In this document: positions 1-5,230 of the stretch, piece after piece
Position numbering within the stretch: position 1 is the stretch's first letter
Layout: every line of letters starts with the position of its first letter
Origin: Clostridiales bacterium
Lineage (GTDB): Bacteria; Bacillota; Clostridia; Oscillospirales; Oscillospiraceae
NCBI GenBank assembly: GCA_004558115.1
Contig: SFDT01000046.1
Location: forward strand, 1-8,444
Direction: 5' to 3'
DNA length: 8,444 bases
The notes under the pieces: model-generated
Database searches by the model: none
The model's input: only the letters and a program-made list of their open reading frames with translations
Told to the model about the DNA's origin: nothing
Made by a program: the position numbers and the translations under genes

Positions 1-146
1 TAAACCGTGGAAATGTCGAAACAATTAGTGAGGCCATTGCATATGGAGAGGGAAGCACCTATAATGTACCACTTTATAACGAAGACGGAAATACAGTAAT
101 AGGTACTTTTACAGTAAAGAAGGGTCATTACGAAATGGTCAAATAG
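1..146 (+). CDS. 3' end of an unidentified plus-strand gene (partial)
   Basis: Reading frame 3 is open from the window edge to a TAG at 144-146, giving the last 47 residues and ending in GHYEMVK. I do not recognise the family. The visible piece is rich in Gly, Thr, Tyr and Glu, and its alternating polar/hydrophobic stretches (for example YNVPLYNEDGNTVIGTFTV) suggest beta-strands at the end of a soluble or exported domain. Codon use favours A/T-ending codons (AAT, GAA, ACA, AAA), unlike the G/C-ending codons of every minus-strand gene here. It is followed within 15 bases by a perfect hairpin plus a short T run, which supports it as the true end of a transcribed gene. It converges on the ispA operon. 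The composition could mean recent acquisition. The start lies outside the window. Confidence 0.6.
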   Translation, partial: NRGNVETISEAIAYGEGSTYNVPLYNEDGNTVIGTFTVKKGHYEMVK

Positions 147-159
147 GTTCGTTGTCATG

Positions 160-200
160 AAATGGATGAGAAAGATTAATCTTTCTCATCCATTTTTATC
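160..200 (+). terminator. Intrinsic terminator of the partial left-edge gene
   Basis: Bases 160-195 form a perfect 18+18 inverted repeat. With a TTAA loop, the arms are 160-175 and 180-195. The 3' arm runs into five T residues (193-197). On the plus strand it lies 13 bases after the TAG stop at 146. On the minus strand no T tract follows the stem, so plus-strand use is more likely. The stem is A/T-rich, matching the gene it follows. Confidence 0.8.
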
Positions 201-211
201 GCTCTAGCGCA

Positions 212-246
212 GACAAAAGACAGCGGAGGAAGCCTCCTCCGCTGTC
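212..246 (-). terminator. Intrinsic terminator of the xseA-xseB-ispA transcript
   Basis: The arms 219-230 and 235-246 are perfect 12-base complements (GACAGCGGAGGA and its complement) with a four-base loop. On the minus strand the stem is followed by TTTTGTCT (217 down to 210). The hairpin starts 13 bases after the ispA stop at 260. It stands tail-to-tail with the plus-strand hairpin at 160-200, so the two converging transcription units are each closed by their own terminator. Confidence 0.88.
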
Positions 247-259
247 TCCATGGTCCCGT

Positions 260-1132
260 TCACTTGTTCCGCTCCGCCAGGGAATCCGCCAGGGCGGAGA
301 GAAAACCCTCCCGGTCGTAAGCCGTGACGGCGGCCTTGGCCCGCTCCGTGGCGGCCAGCACCGCCTTGTCGCAGCCCTCCAGCCCCAGCAGGTCCACGAA
401 GGTCACCTTGCCCTCCTCCTTGTCGGAGCCGATGGGCTTGCCGAAGGCGTCGGTGCCGATGACATCCAGCATGTCGTCCCGGATCTGGAAGGCGAGGCCC
501 AGCTGATAGCCGTACTCCTCCGCGGCAGCCAGCAGCGCTCGGTCCCCGGCGGCAGCCGCCCCCAGCTTGCAGGCGCCGGCGATCATGGCGCCGGTCTTGA
601 GGCGGTGGACCTCCGTCAGCTCCTCCTCCGTGGCCGGGGCGTGGAGCGTATCAATGACCTGGCCGGCCACCATACCGTCGGCCCCGGCGGCCTCCGCCAG
701 AATGCGGGCGCAGTCCGCCCGCCGCTCCGCCGCAAGGTCCGGCGCCGTCAAAATGAGGCGGAAGGCCTCCGGCTGCAAGGCGTCGCCCGCCAGCACCGCC
801 AGCGTCTCGCCGTAGACCTTGTGGTTGGTGGGCTTGCCCCGCCGCAGGTCATCATCGTCCATGCAGGGCAGGTCATCGTGGATGAGGGAGTAGGTGTGCA
901 CCAGCTCCAGCGCGCAGGCCGCCGGCAGGGCGCCGCGCCAGTCCATACCCGCCAGGCGGGCGAACTCCAGCGTCAGCACCGGGCGGATGCGCTTGCCGCC
1001 CGCCAGCAGCGAGTACCGCATGGCCTCGTACAGGTCCTTCCAGTGGGGCGCCTCCGTGAACAGGCCCTGCAAATAGTCCTCCACCGCCTGCCGGTATTCC
1101 TCGTACCGGGCGTCAAATGCCGCTTTTTCCAT
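260..1132 (-). CDS. ispA: Farnesyl diphosphate synthase, IspA type (polyprenyl synthase)
   Basis: Predicted cytoplasmic 290-residue trans-prenyltransferase that condenses isopentenyl diphosphate with dimethylallyl and geranyl diphosphate to make farnesyl diphosphate, the precursor for undecaprenyl carriers and quinone tails. The first Asp-rich motif is DDLPCMDDDD at residues 86-95, with the two-residue insertion typical of bacterial type II enzymes. The second is DDMLD at 219-223. Other family signatures are GGKRIRP (45-51), LAGDALQ (114-120) and KTG (179-181). Tyr81 lies five residues before the first Asp, the position of the aromatic residue that limits chain length in bacterial farnesyl synthases, so a C15 product is likely. 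The length is near the 299 residues of E. coli IspA. The ATG is preceded by AAGGAGG (1141-1147) at eight bases, inside the end of xseB, and the gap to the xseB stop is three bases. No dxs gene follows; a terminator does. A geranylgeranyl product cannot be excluded from sequence. Confidence 0.95.
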   Translation of the reverse strand: MEKAAFDARYEEYRQAVEDYLQGLFTEAPHWKDLYEAMRYSLLAGGKRIRPVLTLEFARLAGMDWRGALPAACALELVHTYSLIHDDLPCMDDDDLRRGKPTNHKVYGETLAVLAGDALQPEAFRLILTAPDLAAERRADCARILAEAAGADGMVAGQVIDTLHAPATEEELTEVHRLKTGAMIAGACKLGAAAAGDRALLAAAEEYGYQLGLAFQIRDDMLDVIGTDAFGKPIGSDKEEGKVTFVDLLGLEGCDKAVLAATERAKAAVTAYDREGFLSALADSLAERNK

Positions 1133-1135
1133 GCC

Positions 1136-1372
1136 TTACTCCTCCTTTTCCCCAAAGGGCAGCTCCACCGGAGCGCCGTCAGCGCCCTTCATGAGCTTCA
1201 CCACCTGCTGCTCCGCCCGGTCCAGTTCCCCGGAGCAGGCAGCGATGAGCCGTGTGCCCTCCTCGAAAAGGGCCAGGGAATCCGCCAGAGGGGCGTCGCC
1301 CTTTTCCAGCGCCGCCACGATCTCCTCCAGGCGGCGGATGTTCTGTTCAAATGTAGCCGTTTGTTCACCCAT
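1136..1372 (-). CDS. xseB: Exodeoxyribonuclease VII small subunit
   Basis: A 78-residue protein, the usual size for XseB, which coats the extended coiled coil of XseA in the exonuclease VII complex that degrades single-stranded DNA from both ends. The family pattern is clear: TFEQNIRRLEEIVAALEKGD (7-26), then the LADSLALFEEGTRL segment (29-42) and a second amphipathic helix ending near residue 61. The acidic tail (GEKEE) is variable in the family. I chose the ATG at 1372 over the upstream TTG at 1390 because AGGAGGT (1381-1387) sits exactly eight bases before the ATG and would overlap the TTG. The start overlaps the last eight bases of xseA (1365-1372), so the two subunits are probably translationally coupled. 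Confidence 0.95.
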   Translation of the reverse strand: MGEQTATFEQNIRRLEEIVAALEKGDAPLADSLALFEEGTRLIAACSGELDRAEQQVVKLMKGADGAPVELPFGEKEE

Positions 1373-2585
1373 GCTTCCTAACCTCCTCAAAGGGCTCGTC
1401 CACCGTGGCGGTGAAGCCGCCCGCTCCCAGTGTAACGGACACCCGCTCTCCGGCCGTCACGTCCCGCCAGCTTTTCAGAATCGTTCCGTCCCCGCTCTGG
1501 GCCATGGCGTAGCCCCGGCCCAGGACCTTCAGGGGGCTCATGGCGTCCAGGGACGCCGCCAGGGCGGAAAAGCCCTGCTTTTTCCGGGCCAGCTGCCCGG
1601 CGGCCAGGTCTCCCAGCCGCTGCTGGGCGTGGAGCAGCTCCATCCGCTTGTCCTGGACGTAGGCCAGCTGGTCCGTCATGCAGCGTTTTTTCGCCAACGT
1701 CTCCAGCCGCTGCCGCAGAGCCTCCAGCCGCGCCGTCTCGCTCTGCTCCATCCGCTCCCCGGCACCCCGGAGCCACCGCAGCAGCTCTCCCTGGTCCGGC
1801 ACGGCGATCTCCGCCGCGTTGGAGGGGGTGGAGGCCCTGGCGTCCGCCACAAAGTCGGAGATGGTCACATCCGGCTCGTGGCCCACGGCGGAGATGATAG
1901 GCGTCTCACACTGGTAAATGGCCCGGGCCACCCGCTCGTCGTTGAAGGCCCACAGGTCCTCCATGGAGCCGCCTCCCCGGCCGGTGATGATGACATCGCC
2001 GATGCGCCACTTGTCGGCGTAGCGGATGGCCCCGGCGATCTCCGGCGGCGCCTCGGCTCCCTGGACCCGGACGGGCAGCAGAATGACCTTGGCAATGGGG
2101 TACCGCCGCCGCAGGATGCGGATCATGTCATGGACCGCCGCCCCGGCGGAGGAGGTGACGATGGCGATCCTCTCCGGATAGGCGGGCAGGGGCTTTTTGT
2201 GGGCGGGGTCGAACAGGCCCTCGGCGTACAGCTTAGCCTTCAGCTGCTCGAAGGCCACCGCCAGATCTCCCACGCCCTCCGGGATCATGGTATTGCAGTA
2301 CAGCTGGTAGGCGCCGTCCCGGGGAAACACCGTCACCCGGCCCGTCACCACCACCTTCATGCCGTTTTCCGGGCGGAAGCGCAGCTTCATGGCGCTGCCC
2401 TTGAACATGACGCAGCGGATGGCCCCCTCCGGGTCCTTCAGGGTGAAGTAGTGGTGGCCGGAGGGGTACATTTTGTAGTTGGAAAGCTCGCCCCGGACGC
2501 AGACGTTCTGGAGCATGGGCTCGTTGTCCAGCAGGAGCTTGACCAGGTTGTTCACTTCCGTGACGGTAAAAACGTGGTTGTCCAC
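1365..2585 (-). CDS. xseA: Exodeoxyribonuclease VII large subunit
   Basis: A 406-residue catalytic subunit of exonuclease VII, which cuts single-stranded DNA into oligonucleotides during repair and recombination. An N-terminal OB-fold (about 5-100, with VRGELSNYK at 30-38 and SGHHYFTLKD at 42-51) binds DNA. The catalytic domain (about 120-275) has TSSAGAAVHDM (144-154), GRGGGSMEDLWAFN (202-215) and the block from GHEPD (235-239) to TPSNAAE (253-259). A long helical region (about 265-345) would carry the XseB-binding coiled coil. The C-terminal SPLKVLGRGYA (350-360) is typical of the family. The start is GTG at 2585, supported by AAGGAG at 2593-2598, seven bases upstream. The length is in the range of Gram-positive XseA and a little below E. 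coli's. A strong terminator hairpin ends only two bases before this ribosome-binding site, so expression must depend on readthrough or a promoter inside nusB. Confidence 0.96.
   Translation of the reverse strand: MDNHVFTVTEVNNLVKLLLDNEPMLQNVCVRGELSNYKMYPSGHHYFTLKDPEGAIRCVMFKGSAMKLRFRPENGMKVVVTGRVTVFPRDGAYQLYCNTMIPEGVGDLAVAFEQLKAKLYAEGLFDPAHKKPLPAYPERIAIVTSSAGAAVHDMIRILRRRYPIAKVILLPVRVQGAEAPPEIAGAIRYADKWRIGDVIITGRGGGSMEDLWAFNDERVARAIYQCETPIISAVGHEPDVTISDFVADARASTPSNAAEIAVPDQGELLRWLRGAGERMEQSETARLEALRQRLETLAKKRCMTDQLAYVQDKRMELLHAQQRLGDLAAGQLARKKQGFSALAASLDAMSPLKVLGRGYAMAQSGDGTILKSWRDVTAGERVSVTLGAGGFTATVDEPFEEVRKHG
1381..1387 (-). promoter_or_regulatory. Ribosome-binding site that sets the xseB start
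   Basis: AGGAGGT on the minus strand, eight bases before the ATG at 1372. It lies within the coding sequence of xseA and decides for this ATG over the in-frame TTG at 1390, which it would overlap. Confidence 0.85.
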
Positions 2586-2600
2586 CGGGATTCTCCTTAC

Positions 2601-2648
2601 AAAAAAGCAGAGCCGGACGGGGAATCTCCCCGGCCCCGCTCTGCCGCT
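2601..2648 (-). terminator. Terminator/attenuator between nusB and xseA
   Basis: On the minus strand, directly after the nusB TAA, an outer stem GCAGAGC/GCTCTGC (2638-2644 with 2607-2613) encloses an inner stem CGGGGA/TCCCCG (2627-2632 with 2618-2623) and ends in six T residues (2606-2601). This is the textbook form of an intrinsic terminator. The other strand also ends in a T run (2648-2653), so it could stop transcription both ways. The T tract lies two bases before the xseA Shine-Dalgarno, leaving no space for a promoter between them. It may therefore work as a partial terminator that lowers expression of xseA, xseB and ispA relative to nusB. Confidence 0.82.
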
Positions 2649-2651
2649 TTT

Positions 2652-3101
2652 TTATTCCGAAATCTCCTGCCGCACGAAGCTGCCCAGGATGCCGTTGATG
2701 AACTTCACCGTCTCCGGCGTCTCGTATTTCTTGGCGATCTCCACCGCCTCGTTGATGGACACGCCGTTGGGGATGTCCGGCATATACAAAATCTCGTACA
2801 TGGCCACCCGCATGATGGCGGAGGCCACCAGGGGGATGCGGGCAAAGTTCCAGCCCTTGGCGTACTTGGCGATGTAGCCGTCCAGCTCGGCGGCGTGTTC
2901 GTCCACGCCCTTTACCAGCCGGCGGATATACGCCGCCTGCTTGGCGTTGGGCGCCTCGGCATAGATGGCATCCTCCCCCGCCAGTGTGGCGAAGGTCTCC
3001 GCCGTCAGGCGGTCATCCAGCAGTTCATCCACGCCGCGGTCCGTGAAGCTCAGCTCATAAGACAGGTGGATGGCAATTTCCCGTGCGGTATTCCGTACCA
3101 T
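2652..3101 (-). CDS. nusB: Transcription antitermination factor NusB
   Basis: A 149-residue all-helical RNA-binding protein that joins NusE (ribosomal protein S10) on boxA RNA to allow antitermination, mainly in rRNA operons. The family pattern runs through the whole length: TAREIAIHLSYELSF (5-19), YIRRLVKGV (58-66), the W84-R88-P90 segment followed by ASAIMRVAMYEILYM (93-107), and the C-terminal block IPNGVSINEAVEIAKKY (110-126) with VKFINGILG (132-140). The length is usual for Firmicutes. The ATG at 3101 has only a moderate ribosome-binding site (AAGGA about 11 bases upstream). It lies 48 bases after the Asp23-family gene, with nothing visible in that gap, so the two are probably cotranscribed. 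A terminator begins right after its stop codon. Confidence 0.96.
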   Translation of the reverse strand: MVRNTAREIAIHLSYELSFTDRGVDELLDDRLTAETFATLAGEDAIYAEAPNAKQAAYIRRLVKGVDEHAAELDGYIAKYAKGWNFARIPLVASAIMRVAMYEILYMPDIPNGVSINEAVEIAKKYETPETVKFINGILGSFVRQEISE

Positions 3102-3149
3102 AACTCAAATCGTCCTTTTCTCTCTCGTTCAAAACACACCCGTCCCCGC

Positions 3150-3527
3150 TCAGGGCAGGGTGACGCCGCCCACGTGGATGTTCACCGCGCCCACGGGGCA
3201 GCCCGTCATGGCCTCCACGGAGGAAATGACGGCCTTCTGGGCGTTTTCCGCCACCTCGGGGATGGGATGGCCGAATTCCACCGTCAAGTACAGGTCCAGG
3301 GTCAGGGCGGCGCCGGTCATGTCGATCTTCACGCCCTTGGCGCCCTTCTGGGCGTTTTTCCTGTTGTTCACCAGATCGGTGACACTGCCGCCCAGATTGG
3401 TCATCATACCGGAGACGCCCTCCACCTCGCGGACAGCGCCCACGGCGATGGCGGCGATGACCTCCTCGGAGATATTGATGCTGCCGTTTTCCTCCGGCAG
3501 GGTCATGTATTCCTTGCTTTCGCCCAT
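3150..3527 (-). CDS. Asp23/Gls24 envelope stress protein family (YqhY-like)
   Basis: A 125-residue protein of the Asp23/Gls24 (DUF322) family. The characteristic features are an N-terminal GSINISEEVIAAIAVGAVRE (15-34) followed by VEGVSGM (35-41), and a C-terminal segment with KIDMTG...LTLDLYLTVEFG (67-86), VISSVEAMTG (100-109) and VNIHVGGV (115-122). No membrane segment is visible. Its place between the spoIIIA operon and nusB matches B. subtilis yqhY, which lies beside the acetyl-CoA carboxylase genes accB and accC and has been linked to control of that enzyme. Those acc genes are absent here, so that role should not be assumed. The ATG at 3527 has AAGGAG eight bases upstream. A sigma-A-like promoter with an extended -10 and a foldable leader lie upstream, so it probably heads the housekeeping part of the block. 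Confidence 0.9.
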   Translation of the reverse strand: MGESKEYMTLPEENGSINISEEVIAAIAVGAVREVEGVSGMMTNLGGSVTDLVNNRKNAQKGAKGVKIDMTGAALTLDLYLTVEFGHPIPEVAENAQKAVISSVEAMTGCPVGAVNIHVGGVTLP

Positions 3528-3548
3528 GGTATCTTCTCCTTAAATCAT

Positions 3549-3613
3549 TCTATCCTTGGTAAATGGGAGGCTTCCTTTCGGGAATCTCTCCCCGCATTGC
3601 ATTCCTGGATAGA
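3549..3613 (-). promoter_or_regulatory. Foldable 5' leader of the Asp23-family gene (tentative)
   Basis: Nested inverted repeats can be seen: TCTATCC/GGATAGA (3607-3613 with 3549-3555), inside it GGGAG/CTCCC (3588-3592 with 3565-3569), and inside that TTCC/GGAA around a CGAAA loop (3572-3584). All lie between the predicted promoter and the ribosome-binding site. The outer arm partly overlaps the expected start of transcription, so the full structure would form only in readthrough RNA from the spoIIIA operon. I do not recognise a known riboswitch or leader class. Confidence 0.3.
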
Positions 3614-3614
3614 T

Positions 3615-3643
3615 ATTTTACCATGGTATCAGGGAAAATACAA
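3615..3643 (-). promoter_or_regulatory. Sigma-A-like promoter with extended -10 for asp23-nusB
   Basis: On the minus strand there is a -10 TAAAAT (3620-3615, five of six to consensus) preceded by TGG, which makes an extended -10. A weak -35 TTGTAT (3643-3638) lies exactly 17 bases upstream. The -35 begins four bases after the spoIIIAH stop codon. The expected transcript start is near 3608, about 80 bases before the Asp23-family ATG. This would separate vegetative genes from the sporulation operon. A ten-base palindrome TACCATGGTA (3619-3628) overlaps the -10 and spacer. Confidence 0.6.
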
Positions 3644-3646
3644 CCT

Positions 3647-4228
3647 TTAATTTGCCGCCATGATGCGGATACCGCTGGCATCATAGCCGGTCTCCTTCAT
3701 GGCGATGTCCGTGATGCGGGCCACATCTTCGCCGGTGAGCTCTCCGCTGCCGGTGGACACCACCACGCTGACGCCGTCCTCCCCCATAAAGGCCACACAG
3801 TCAGCGTAGCCCTTGGCGGTGACCAGGCTCTCGATCTGGGCCTCCTTCATGGTGTAGCCCGCCAGCACCTGGATGCCCCGGGAGGCCTCCGTGGCCGCCT
3901 CCTGGTCAGCCCCCTCCTGCTCCGCCGCCTCCTGCAGCAGGGAAACGGCGTTGTCCCGGGCCTGCTGGCGGGTCAGCCGTGCGGAGGCAAAGTAATCCGA
4001 ACCGGTGTAGACCGTCTCCTCGTCCCCTGCCTCGCTGCCCTCTCCGCCGGAGACCAGCGTCGCCTCCCCCAGGATCTTTGTACCGTTCTCCGGCGTGGTC
4101 TCCCCGGTCTGGGCCGCCGGTGTTTTTTCCGTCTGCTGCCCGGTGTATTTCCAGTTCAGCGCCGCCGCGGCGCACACCAGCAGCGCCATGGTCACCACCA
4201 CGGCGTTTCGTTTCAGTCTCGCGCTCAT
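3647..4228 (-). CDS. spoIIIAH: Stage III sporulation protein AH (SpoIIIAH)
   Basis: A 193-residue bitopic mother-cell protein whose extracytoplasmic domain pairs with SpoIIQ (or its clostridial equivalent) across the intermembrane space to form the channel around the engulfed forespore. After a short basic N-terminus, one membrane segment spans about residues 9-25. A low-complexity Thr/Glu/Gly linker follows (about 30-75). The conserved YscJ/FliF-like ring domain begins at YFASARLTRQQARDNAVSLL (79-98) and ends with GVSVVVSTGELTGEDVARI-type sequence (about 152-172). It is somewhat shorter than the 218 residues of B. subtilis, mainly in the linker. The frame is open upstream to 4735, but ATG 4228 is chosen because GGAGGAGAGG lies just before it and the hydrophobic segment follows. 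No terminator is visible after the TAA, so transcripts may run into the Asp23-family gene. Confidence 0.93.
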   Translation of the reverse strand: MSARLKRNAVVVTMALLVCAAAALNWKYTGQQTEKTPAAQTGETTPENGTKILGEATLVSGGEGSEAGDEETVYTGSDYFASARLTRQQARDNAVSLLQEAAEQEGADQEAATEASRGIQVLAGYTMKEAQIESLVTAKGYADCVAFMGEDGVSVVVSTGSGELTGEDVARITDIAMKETGYDASGIRIMAAN

Positions 4229-4251
4229 GGGTCCTCTCCTCCTCCAAATGA

Positions 4252-4773
4252 TCACTGCCACTGGGCCACGGTGACGCGGTCCGCGGAAAGTCCGGTCAGG
4301 GCTGTCACCGCCTCCGTCACTGCCAGGCGCACCTCCGCCCGGTTCCCGCCCTGGCACACCACCAGGGCACCCCGGTACACCGGATACGTCTGCCGGGTCA
4401 CCACCGGCGCGTCCTCCCCGCTGTCGGACGCCATGATCGTTTCCCAGCGGCGTGAATAGTCCTCCGGCTCCTGGGGCGAACCGCTGTACGACAGCTCGCC
4501 ATCCTGGGCCAGCTGCCGCTCGCCGCTTTGCTCCAGGGTCAGCATGACCTGCACCTGTCCCACGCCGGCTATTTTGCCGAGAATGTCTTCCATCTCCCGC
4601 TGGATATCCGCCGCTTCCACGGCGGCGGTCCCGCTCTGCCCGCTGTTCTTCCCGGTGGAGCTGCTCCCACTCGGCCATAACAGCAGCACGGCGCCGATCA
4701 GCATCACCAAAGCTGCGAATTTGTACTTGTCCCATAGCTTTTTCACTCCTTCAGCTTTCCCCTTCCCGTCCAT
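4252..4773 (-). CDS. spoIIIAG: Stage III sporulation protein AG (SpoIIIAG)
   Basis: A 173-residue membrane-anchored ring protein of the SpoIIIA channel; in B. subtilis it forms a large ring related to type III secretion and FliF rings. One membrane segment (about 19-34) follows a basic, Lys-rich start. A Gly/Ser-rich linker leads to a ring-building domain: DIQREMEDILGKIAGVGQVQ (56-75), VMLTLEQSG (76-84), YPVYRGALVVCQGG (130-143) and the final VRLAVTEAVTALTGLSADRV (148-167). It is much shorter than the 229 residues of B. subtilis SpoIIIAG. The start at ATG 4773 overlaps the end of spoIIIAF by 23 bases and has only a poor Shine-Dalgarno. An in-frame GTG at 4746 is possible but would have AAGGAG touching it, which is too close. 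The gap to spoIIIAH is 23 bases. Confidence 0.92.
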   Translation of the reverse strand: MDGKGKAEGVKKLWDKYKFAALVMLIGAVLLLWPSGSSSTGKNSGQSGTAAVEAADIQREMEDILGKIAGVGQVQVMLTLEQSGERQLAQDGELSYSGSPQEPEDYSRRWETIMASDSGEDAPVVTRQTYPVYRGALVVCQGGNRAEVRLAVTEAVTALTGLSADRVTVAQWQ

Positions 4774-5230
4774 GCCACACCTGCCTCTCCCGGGGGATGT
4801 CCAGTTCCGCCTCTATCCACTGAGCCAGCTCCTCCGCGTATCCGCCTTCCATGTCCGCCGACCAGGGCAGGGGCACGCCGTCCTCGCCGGTCCTGGTCTC
4901 CACCCGGGCCTGAACGGTCAGTCCCAAAGCGGCGGCTTTGTCCGATATATATGCTTCCGTCTGTTCCGCTATGCCTGCTTTCAGCGCGGTTTCCTGCTCC
5001 GCCTCCAGCTGGCGGCGCACCTTTTCCGTCTCCTCCTGCAACCCCCGCAGCTCCAGGCCCTCCAGGTCCAGCTTCGGAAGGGGCTCCAGCAGCACCGCCA
5101 GCAGCACCAGTCCGCTCAAAAAGGACGCCACCCGGCGCAGGCTCCCCTTGGGCACCAGGCTCTGGACCACGGACAGCAGCAGACTCACCACCACGATGGA
5201 GCTCAGCCATTGCCGCACATGCTCCATCAT
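4751..5230 (-). CDS. spoIIIAF: Stage III sporulation protein AF (SpoIIIAF)
   Basis: A 159-residue protein with two N-terminal membrane segments (about 9-25 and 34-49, separated by VPKGSLRR) and a soluble, largely helical remainder. The LEPLPKL motif (48-54) after the second segment and the C-terminal WIEAELDIP block (138-146) fit SpoIIIAF, whose soluble domain also resembles ring-building domains. The middle (60-95) is strongly charged and probably a coiled coil. The family is usually longer (206 residues in B. subtilis). The start is one of two adjacent ATGs at 5230 and 5227. The first overlaps the spoIIIAE stop as ATGA, and GGGGCGG lies upstream; I took the first. Translation is probably coupled to spoIIIAE, and the 3' end overlaps spoIIIAG. 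Confidence 0.92.
   Translation of the reverse strand: MMEHVRQWLSSIVVVSLLLSVVQSLVPKGSLRRVASFLSGLVLLAVLLEPLPKLDLEGLELRGLQEETEKVRRQLEAEQETALKAGIAEQTEAYISDKAAALGLTVQARVETRTGEDGVPLPWSADMEGGYAEELAQWIEAELDIPRERQVWHGREGES

Noticed and set aside
1373..1390. TTG at 1390 as the xseB start
   Set aside because: It would overlap the AGGAGGT that serves the ATG at 1372, and the extra residues are not part of the conserved family.
3102..3149. The 48-base gap between the Asp23-family gene and nusB as a regulatory site
   Set aside because: I see no -10/-35 pair, hairpin or T tract there; only a moderate ribosome-binding site for nusB.
1131..3650. An 839-codon plus-strand open frame opposite xseB, xseA, nusB and the Asp23-family gene
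   Set aside because: It lies antisense to five well-supported genes, has no recognisable domain, is rich in Gly, His, Arg and Val as expected from the complement of G+C-rich codons, and has no clear ribosome-binding site. Long antisense frames are common in such DNA.
4229..4735. Upstream extension of the spoIIIAH frame to 4735
   Set aside because: The added stretch overlaps spoIIIAG in another frame and would place the single membrane segment deep inside the protein. The ATG at 4228 has a strong ribosome-binding site.
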